Assembly: GCA_021234155.1 (NCBI GenBank)
Contig: JAJEKV010000052.1
Coordinates: forward strand, 4,259,606 to 4,323,605
Source: Isoetes taiwanensis
Taxonomy: Eukaryota; Streptophyta; Lycopodiopsida; Isoetales; Isoetaceae
Length of the DNA stretch: 64,000 nucleotides
Direction of reading: 5' to 3'
This document shows positions 56,380-64,000 of this stretch, piece after piece (the stretch's first letter is position 1; each line of letters starts with the position of its first letter). The notes below the pieces were generated by a model, which saw only the letters and a program-made list of their open reading frames with translations, was not told the origin of the DNA and made no database searches. Both the position numbers and the translations under genes were made by a program.

Positions 56380-57400
56380 AGCGTCTAGCTAATGGGAAGG
56401 CAGCAGATTTAGATGGCATGCGTGCGTAACTTCAAATGGGCTGGGCCTCCACTGGTGCCTGTCCTCACGACATTGTTCAATAAAGCATTGCGAGAAGGCT
56501 TTCCTACGCAATGGACCACTAGCAGAGTAGTGCCCATCTACAAAGCAGGGGACCCTCAATGCCCGGCCAACTACCGTACTATTATGGTCAGCTCTCTCTT
56601 TGCAAAACTGTTGGATGGCATCCATGAACAGCGGCTGACATATATGGGCAGAGGAAACGGAGGTGCGAGCTCTTACGCAGGCAGGTTTCCGGCCCAGACA
56701 TTCCACCATTGATCATATCTTCACTCTGCGCACATTGATTGAGGATAGCAGAATCGCCGCAGAACCAATCATCGTTGTTTCATTGATTTTGCAAAAGCGT
56801 TCGACCGCATTCCCGCAACAAGCTCGGGGACGGATTCGGCGGTACCGGGACCCCGGACTTGCGTAATGCAAGATATAGGCTGTCTGAGGCATGCTTTCGG
56901 GCCGTATCACATCAGCGCACAACCGTAATCGGTAGCATTGGAGTGCGCGGCGGGGTTGCCCCCCTCTCCCCCCCACACTCTTTGGCCTATACATTGATCG
57001 GTTGGAAGATTGGCTCTCACGAGCATGGAGGTGCGGGCGCACATCTCATGCATCACACAATCCGGCAACTCATATATCGCTTTACGATGTCAACCTCATG
57101 GCCTACACTCCGGGAGGACATGCAAACACCGGATGCTCTTGACACTTTTTGCCAATTCACTGGCATGCGAGTGAACTTGGCCAAAACTAGGGTGCTGCTA
57201 GTTGCATCGTCCCGTCAGCCAAGGCTTCCCACCTTCACTTACCAGGGGCAAGAGGTAGAGGTGGCTCCAACCTACAAGTACTTGGGGATTGAGTTCTCAA
57301 CTACCACCCATTGGGATGCGGCTATCAGGTTGCGGGTCACAGCCGGGTTGGAAAGCACTATATGCCATGCGTAACAACGACCACAAGCCGAGTTATGCGC
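56380..57400 (+). pseudogene. LINE reverse transcriptase, catalytic YADD damaged
   Basis: It runs from ADLDGM (about 56405) through WTTSRVVPIYKAGDP, ANYRTIMVSSLFAKL, AGFRPRHSTIDHIF and motif A CFIDFAKAFDRIPAT (56776-56821) to LFGLYIDRLEDWL, then LYDVNLMAYTP where LYADDVNLMA is expected (about 57068-57100), then DALDTFCQFTGMRVNLAKT and TYKYLGIEF. The catalytic Asp pair is therefore lost in this copy. The minus-strand copy at 17.8-19.8 kb keeps YADD, which confirms the reading. Confidence 0.88.
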
Positions 57401-57939
57401 TGGGGCCACCATCACATTTGTTTCGGGCCTTGGTTGAGCCGGTCCCGTTGTATGGGGCGTAAGTGTGGGGTCCGTCATCTCCCTCAACACATGGAATGAC
57501 CTCGGCGGTGCGAAGGCCTTCTTGGCACGGGCCCCGGGGTGAAGTCCACAGCCCGCGCACCGATCCTACTCGGGAGACAGGCTTTCTACCCTTCAACGGG
57601 CTGCATTGGAATACGCCATATCGTTTACTTCCAAAAGGTGGTCGCTATGGCTGATACACGCTTGCCCCATCTTGCTTTGACCACGGCAATGGGTCCCCAA
57701 CGCCAAATCCCACTGAAAGACAAGCAAGCTCGATGGTTCTCCGCACGGGCGCGCGGGGCAAACAGTCGCGCCCGTGTCGACAAAGAAAGATCGTGGAGGC
57801 ACTTAAACCGTACCTAGATGCTATTTTCCTTCGCAAGCTCGGGATGCGAGGCTCGACGCGACGTTAAGGCGGCACACTATCAGCAACAAGTCAATCCTAG
57901 GCTCACAAGAGGCTCGCGACCAAGATTTTGTACACCCAA

Positions 57940-58430
57940 ATTTGCCCATGAAGAAGCGCATTTATAGCTTCCATTCGCCGCGGGTGCACATCGCCCGCCG
58001 CATTGAAACGTGGCGTTGGGCTCGGAAGCACGAGCAAAGGCTTTGCGCTGTTGCCACCCGGTATGCGATTGAGGATGAATGTCATACCCTCGAATCGCCC
58101 GCATTTGCCCATATCCGAGAGAGGTATGTTCGACTACTAGTGCCTGGCCAGCCGTTGCATCGCTTATTGACTACACGGCGTCGGGGGTTTGTTGGGGTCA
58201 TACCTCCGGGAGGTTATGGATGCACGACGCGTTGTGTCCTACGGGACGGTCTTGAACTGTCCTATGCAATTGTACAGTGTGCCAGCATGCTTATTACTGC
58301 TAAGGTTTTTCCCTCGAAAACCCTTCGGGGCGGGGGGTTTTTTAATCCTGTCAGTAATATGCTTGCTGCTCTCTCTTTGTTTGGGTCCCATAGGCCAATT
58401 GGTCTCCGTGGACGCTAAAAACCTATTCTA
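57940..58430 (+). other. LINE C-terminal zinc region and 3' UTR
   Basis: RLCAVATRYAIEDECHTLE (58043-58095) corresponds to the CxxC/H block shared with 61.4-61.5 kb (CCDSEVIEDESHTLLSC) and 18.27 kb (AIEDESHTFE). It is followed by the conserved hairpin AAAACCCTTCGGGGCGGGG(G)GTTTTTT (58317-58344) and GTGGACGCTAAAA before the tail. The hairpin recurs in every copy and probably serves RT recognition of its own RNA (inference). Confidence 0.7.
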
Positions 58431-58782
58431 TTCTATTCTATTCTATTCTATTATGGTTTATTATATGATGAAGTAACACTAGCTAAACTTAGATGTAAAT
58501 TGCTTGTTTATTAAATGTATTGACATGATCTGTAATGGTAGCATAATGCCATTGGCTAGACATATGCATTTTGCCATAAAAAGGTCATGTTGCTGGAGCA
58601 GGCTTATATGATTCACTGGGATTGCATTATCCACACAAATGTTGCTATGGACCTAGTTACATTGTGTTGTGGTTTAATTCTAATATGAGTGGCAACTGGT
58701 TGTAGTAAACATGGCACATATGCTGGCTGCATGGGTAGTGCTTTAAGCTTTAGTGTAAAAGCATTAAGATAGACTACCAATA

Positions 58783-58815
58783 AATTAGATAGATAGATAG
58801 TATTAGATAGTATTA
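58783..58815 (+). repeat. TAGA microsatellite in unit 2
   Basis: ATTAGATAGATAGATAGTATTAGATAGTATTAGAGAGG expands the ATTAGAGAGG seen once in unit 1 (near 50972) and unit 3 (near 63757), so the expansion is specific to unit 2. Confidence 0.8.
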
Positions 58816-61166
58816 GAGAGGTAAGTTATCCCCCTGAAATGGGGAGGAAGAAGCCTGTGTAAAATGTTGTTAAGCTGATAAAGCGGTTGAAGCATTATAG
58901 TTAGGAACCAATAAATTAGAGGTATGTTATTTCCCTGAAATGGGGAAATACAGCATGAAAGATGCCTGCATAAACAGCTGTTAGCCAGTGTTGTAAGTAG
59001 ACCTTACTGAATCTACAATTGTACTATGCCATTTGGTAAGATTGATGGGCATTTTCCATATATAAATTTAAGTACTTACTGATTGCAAGCAGTGTGAAGG
59101 GGGATAACCTTAGAGGACCCCATGATGCCTGCTAGTAGCTTAGGCTCTTACCCATGAATTTGGCTAACCCTCCTTTGGTTCTACTGCAGGTAACAGGGTC
59201 TACTCTCTGTTTTGTTTTCTTTTAAACAAGTAGTTGGATTTACGCCTTTCGGATGGAAGATATGACGTGAAGTTTCTACATTTGTACTCTGACGATGTCA
59301 TAATGGTTGTAAGATAAACTTGAATGCTATTATTGATAAAGGTCATTTACTTGCTCATAATATAAGTTGGGGCTGTATTATTGCTGTTACGAAATTTCAG
59401 AGATGTTTTACATTATTGAATATATGGAAATGATGACCTTGTCTAAGTCTTAAGTCATATACACCTGTATGTCTTAAGGACTGCTTATTGATGCTTGTTT
59501 TTCAAGTATAATGGTTCGGGTGACCTGACCTAAAGGTTTTTTGTTTTGTCCTCAGTATATTGGTTATACCAATATCTTAGACAAAGGTTGGATATTGTTC
59601 AGGTGTATAAATTTGTTCTAAAAACATTGGATATCTTTATTTCATAGGAAAATGGCAAAGTTAAGGAGCTGGATGTCGGCAATTACAGGATATGGAGCTG
59701 TGTAGACCATACTTGGATGTGCAGTCAGGTTTATTGCTGATTGCTCATTCAGAATGTAAAATATAGAAAGGCATTTGCCAAGAAAAAACTTCAAAAGGCA
59801 TTTGCCCAGGGATTTTCAGAGTTTGGAAGCTGGTGGGTTTAAATGAAGAAGATATTAAGGGCATTTGCTCTGTCATCAAACCTTTGCTTTATGCAAAGAT
59901 TAACTTTTCCACAACTATTTGCAGGGCCACCATACAATATGGCAGACTTGATTCATTTTTCTCAATACATTGTGGTGATACCTAGTATTTTAAGCATTGG
60001 GATATTTTAAGTTCATATGTACATGGCAATATTGATGATCAGATGTCAACAACCAGTGATAAAGGAACTGGTCTTTAGTCATGACAAATGCAAACTGCAC
60101 AATCCAAAATCTGTTGTGTAGACCATACTGGATGTACAGACCATGCTGGCTACTTCAGACCATCCCTCATGCAGAAATACCTTTCTCAAAACCTTTCGAG
60201 GGACATTGTACAATATTGCAGCATATGCTCAATACATTCTGGTAATAAATGGGTAGAATGGAGAATTTGGCAATATAGGATAGGTAGGGCCTTGGCTGCA
60301 ATAAGGTCCTACTCTCCTTGTTGCTTCCATATGTGATGTCAAGACGTTTGACATGTTTTCTGAGGTCTTCCTGACCTACGGTAGGAGGCAGGATTTTTTT
60401 ATTAAATGAGGCATGAGTTTGGATGTCTAGTGCACACCAACAATATTATTGAAGCATCTAATTTAGCAAGCATATATGAGCTAAATTAGTATATGCTAAC
60501 ATTGCACGTGTATTATCATCCTAGGGAAAGAAAGTGTGAAATAAGTTGAATGATGGACCATATATGGGATATGGTGGAGCATATGGATGTGGTGCCAATT
60601 GGTACTTTAATGGTTGACTATGTAACCTTACTTTAATGTAAGGAATGTACATTTTTATTGACATGAAAAATTGGACGAAAATGCAATATTCAATGAAAAA
60701 GGCATTTTAGGCAAGATACCTAAAATATTAGGGTAAAGAGATCCGGCAATATATCTTCCTTGCGGATTGCTTAAGGTGCAATAGTTTGGCATAAACGAAA
60801 GAGATTGCTATTGCTGCTTGTGATGGAAATGATCTAAATGTTACCACTAGGAAGCGTATGGTTGCAGAAAATCCGCCCATGCTGCCCTGAAAGTTGCCAT
60901 TAGAACCATATTGCAGCACGTAGTATGGCTAAAAGCGACAAGATACAAGAATTTCTTCTGTGTGCGCACACTGGTGAAGCCAAAGAATCTGATGGCATTG
61001 GCAGAGCCGCAAATCCCATTCAAGCTAATCAGGTTTGGGCTTATGAGGCTATTTAAAAGATTTTTTTCATTAAGAACTGATGCATTGATTTTTTCCATAT
61101 GTCGATTTGCTTGGGATTGCTAAGCAGTGGTGCCATTTGTTGGCTTTCAATACTATAAGATAATAG

Positions 61167-63383
61167 AATAGAATAGAATAGCTTTTTTAACGTCCACGAA
61201 GACCAATAGGTCATGGGACCCATACAATGGGCTAGTACAATCATTACTACTAGGATTAAAAAACCCCTGCCTCGAAAGGTTTTCAAGGGAAATACCTTTG
61301 CAGTAATGATGATACTAGACAAGCTTAGATAATGACTACTGAGGGCTCAGTAATTGCAGACGTTTATCTAGAACCTCAAGTATATATAATGCCAAGTCAT
61401 GCACAGATGGTGCGCTGAGAAGTTGTGGAAGCGTGGAATGGAATGCTAAGGTCGAAAAATGATTCCGAACTATCTCAAAAGCAAGGCAACTCAGAAGAGT
61501 ATGGCTTTCATCTTCAATAACCTCAGAATCGCAACAGCACATAGTCTAGCTACTTTCGCGGGGAATTCAACATGAAAAGCCCCATCTACACATCTCAATC
61601 CAGTACTGTGGGACCCCGCGCGAATTGATGCAATAGCTACAAGCTTGTTCCTGGACAATGAAGCAAGCAAATAAGCTTGGGGCCCTGGTGCCAAAGTGGG
61701 ATTTATGTGTGCATGATAATGACCAGTTTTCACTTGGGCCAAAGTAACTGCGTCCCATATCTTTTGAGAAAAACGACCATTCTTGCACTGCGACTCGCAT
61801 GAACACAACAACATCCCGAATAGATAGGCTTTTCATTCATCTCAGCAGTTTTTTCTACAATGGTATAGGGTGGGTAGCCGCACATCGCAGGCTACCCAAA
61901 AAATGAAAAACATAGGGAATATCCAGTTATAACACCTGAACCCCAAATAAAATTGTGTGCTATAGATGTTGGCTAGTGTACCTACCGAGAGTTTATCGCC
62001 GGGAGTAAAAAACCCCGCCCTTTCGGGTTTTCGAGGAAAAACCCTAGCGATAAAATCTCGGCAAGGGGCTTGGACAATGCAGGGCTGCTAAACGTTCCCA
62101 AAAAAAAAACCACGCCCACCGAGAATACCGGCCGCCGATCACCCCCGGACCTGCACATCACCAAATGAAAAACCAATAGAGAAAAACCTGTGCAAGCGAG
62201 GGCTGGTCACGTTCATCGTGCCAAAATATACAAAAACAACATTTACACCTCGAAAAAGCGAGGGTTGGTCCGCAGCGTTGCCGCGACAATTATAACAAAT
62301 ATGAATATATAAATAACAATTTTAAGGGGGGGAAGGGTGGGAGCCATGGATACTACACAAGAGATGAGAAAGCCATACGAAACGCCGATGAAGAACTTTC
62401 TGCAATAAGTAGCGATCCCCAACCCGATGAACGGCCTAGAAATGCATGGCGATGCATGCATGCGACGATGCAATGCATGCATGCTGCCTCGCAGAAGAAT
62501 GGCGATTAAGCTCAATCTGCGAATCGATGGCATTCTTGCACTGTGACTCGCATGAACACAACAACATCCCGATACCAGAGAACTTCAAATACTAGATCCG
62601 AGGAGAAAAGGTTGAAGATTGTCCTAGGCTGGACAAAAGGGCAAAGATAGAAGAGGTTAGAAAGGATAAAAATGGCCAAGAAAGCGAAGCTCATGCAAGA
62701 AGAAGCCCCTCCTCCGCATGAGATCAAGAATATAAGCCATGGATACTGCTGAGAGATGAGAAAGCGCCGATAAACGTCGATGAAGAACTCTGCAATAAGT
62801 AGCGATCCCCCAACCTGATGAACGGCCTAGAAATGCATGCGATGCATGCATGCGACGCATGCAATGCATGCATGCTCGTCTCGTGCAAGAATGGCGATTC
62901 GCTACGCGAATCGATGGCATTAAGATATTGTTGCAAAAGCTCAGGATCAGAACTGGCAAGCATCAGGCAGTGCTCTGGTTGCACAGCCCAACGGGCAAAC
63001 CATGTAGTGCAATGCTCTTTCCAACATTGTTTCAAACGCTGAGGAGATTCAGCCATGGCAAGTGCAAGAACAGGATACCTAACATCATCCATGTGGTGCA
63101 CCTTGCAGATATAGTGGAGATGGCGCTTCATGGCAGAATGTTGAAGAGGCCAAAAACCTGTCTCTTGTAAAAGAATAGCATAGGGCACCGTTGTTTTAAC
63201 TCCAAGGCTGTAAGTGAGAAAGGACTTTTGCACCCGCTCCAAGCTCTCCCAAGCACTAGCACTAATGGCAGGCCCCCACACTTCAGAACCATACAGTAAA
63301 ACAGGCTCTACCAAAGCCCGAAACAAGTGGGCTTTCCGTGGCCAATCATGAATTTCTGCGCGAAAACAATTGTTTTGCATTGC
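61167..63383 (-). mobile_element. LINE copy inside tandem unit 3, minus strand, with internal tandem rearrangement
   Basis: On the minus strand: LFRALVEPVLLYGSEVWGP and ERVQKSFLTYSLGVKTTVPY (about 63330-63180), ILLQETGFWPLQ, then a ~1.1-kb rearranged insert (61783-62916), then DAVTLAQVKTGHYHAHINP, LASLSRNKLVAIASIR, the CCDSEVIEDESHTLLSC block (about 61480-61530), the 3' UTR (61195-61310) and an (AATAG)3 tail on the plus strand at 61167-61181. The flanks share ATAG (61163-61166; 63384-63387). The empty site is intact in units 1 and 2 (50628-50640; 53393-53405). 5' truncated at the RT thumb. Confidence 0.9.
61783..62916 (-). repeat. Tandemly duplicated, GCATGC-rich insert within the LINE
   Basis: Segment 62531-62916 and segment 61783-62535 begin and end alike on the minus strand (GCCATCGATTCGC ... 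GTTGTTGTGTTCATGCGAGTC-CAGTGCAAGAAT). Each has a ~190-bp portion with clusters of ATGCATGCATGCGACG (62441-62490; 62829-62876). The longer unit also contains a second LINE-like 3' hairpin (61996-62045; AAAACCCGAAAGGGCGGGG on the minus strand). Confidence 0.7.
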
Positions 63384-64000
63384 ATAGAGTGGCAACGAAA
63401 TATTTAGATTTAGTTACTTCCATTATGGTTTATTATATGATGAAGTAACACTAGCTAAACTTAGATGTAAATTGCTTGTTTATTAAATGTATTGACATGA
63501 TCTGTAAATGGTAGCATAATGCCATTGGCTAGACATATGCATTTTGCCATAAAAAGATCACGTTGCTGGAGCAGGCTTATATGATTCACTGGGATTGCAT
63601 TATCCACACAAATGTTGCTATGGACCTAGTTACATTGTGCTGTGGTTTAATTCTAATATGAGTGGCAACTGGTTGTAGTAAACATGGCACATGTGCTGGC
63701 TGCATGGGTAGTGCTTTAAGCTTTTATGTAAAAGCATTAAGATAGACTACCAATAAATTAGAGAGGTAAGTTATCCCCTTGAAATGGGGAGGAAGAAGCC
63801 TGTGTAAAATGTTATTAAGCTGGTTGAAGCATTATAGTTAGAAACCAATAAATTAGAGGTATGTTATTTCCCTGAAATGGGGAAATACAGCATGAAAGAT
63901 GCATGCATAAAGAGCTGTGAGCCAGTGTTGTAAGTAGACCTTACTGAATCTACAATTGTACTATGCCATTTGGTAAGATTGACGGGCATTTTCCATGTAT

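Larger units (their letters stand above)
53435..58449 (+). mobile_element. Near full-length APE-type LINE (~5.0 kb) inside tandem unit 2
   Basis: GC-rich insert between ...TTAGTTATTTCC and ATTATGGTTTATT, which are contiguous in unit 1 (near 50651-50662). Order: gag-like ORF1 (53445-54400), AP endonuclease (about 54980-55800), RT (about 56380-57400), C-terminal cysteine/histidine region (about 57990-58120), 3' UTR hairpin (58305-58350) and (CTATT)n tail (58417-58449). No clear target duplication. Many frameshifts; inactive. The clade was not determined; it differs from the L1 remnant at 49.5 kb. Confidence 0.92.
49814..64000 (+). repeat. Tandem array of at least three ~2.8-kb units, interrupted by LINEs
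   Basis: Units start at GAGTTTGGATGTCTAGTGC: 49814, 52659 and 60415. Unit 1 is 2845 bp. Unit 2 is about 2.74 kb after removing the LINE 53435-58449. Unit 3 is split by LINE 61167-63383 and continues past the window end. Identity between units is high (a few percent difference). Each contains an exon-like segment encoding LALSDGRYDVKFLHLYSDD (51390-51475; variant at 59232-59310) and ENGKVKELDVGNYSIWSC after an acceptor-like TTTCATAG (51804-51811; 59640-59648). The unit may derive from part of an intron-containing host gene that I do not recognise. Confidence 0.9.

Noticed and set aside
1-64000. CRISPR arrays, bacterial operons or organellar origin
   Set aside because: No regularly spaced repeats with unique spacers, no clustered intact ORFs with ribosome-binding sites, and many spliceosomal-type introns and plant retrotransposons indicate a plant nuclear genome.

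Overview
This window reads as nuclear DNA of a land plant, probably a seed-free lineage such as a fern; the species is inferred, not shown. The background is AT-rich, gene-poor and dominated by transposons of many kinds. Only two host genes can be named with confidence: a short BTB/T1-domain protein (7624-8064, minus) and the variable/alpha chain of chloroplast ferredoxin-thioredoxin reductase (11851-12402, plus). A third gene (48823-49409, minus) shows only when four small exons are joined in phase. No rRNA, tRNA or CRISPR array was seen.

Layout. 1-5640: decayed Ty1/copia and Ty3/gypsy elements. 7-14 kb: the two host genes, with foldback repeats, Helitron-like 3' termini, a 3' fragment of a non-LTR retrotransposon and a MITE with ~130-bp inverted arms. 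14-20 kb: gene-empty DNA, then a 5'-truncated LINE on the minus strand. 20-22 kb: nested perfect palindromes built on an ATGGCGCCAT core. 23.7-29 kb: a TA-flanked MITE, a Helitron-like end, then an eight-exon DDE-type transposase pseudogene running into a 12-bp coding-like minisatellite.

31.8-42.8 kb is the most unusual part. Two ~2.9-kb direct repeats (about 31836-34736 and 39435-42333) flank ~4.7 kb that encodes two unrecognised proteins and a reverse transcriptase. The RT motif pattern is closest to Penelope-like elements: YKAHK, ADISKCYESIP, GIPMGFACSPSW, YMDD, SFLNMHL and YDKRD. Each direct repeat carries a small AT-hook protein ORF and a second conserved small ORF. The arrangement equals a partial tandem dimer of a ~7.6-kb unit. 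Its left end sits inside half of a MITE and its right end abuts a complete copy of the same MITE.

43-49.8 kb: duplicated non-coding blocks, a TATACC-type low-complexity tract, the cryptic four-exon gene and an L1-type zf-RVT remnant. 49.8-64 kb: a tandem array of at least three ~2.8-kb units. Unit 2 is split by a ~5.0-kb APE-type LINE (53435-58449) and unit 3 by a ~2.2-kb minus-strand LINE copy (61167-63383). The uninterrupted units preserve the empty sites, so junctions, target duplications and tail origins can be read directly. Almost every mobile element here is broken by stops or frameshifts.
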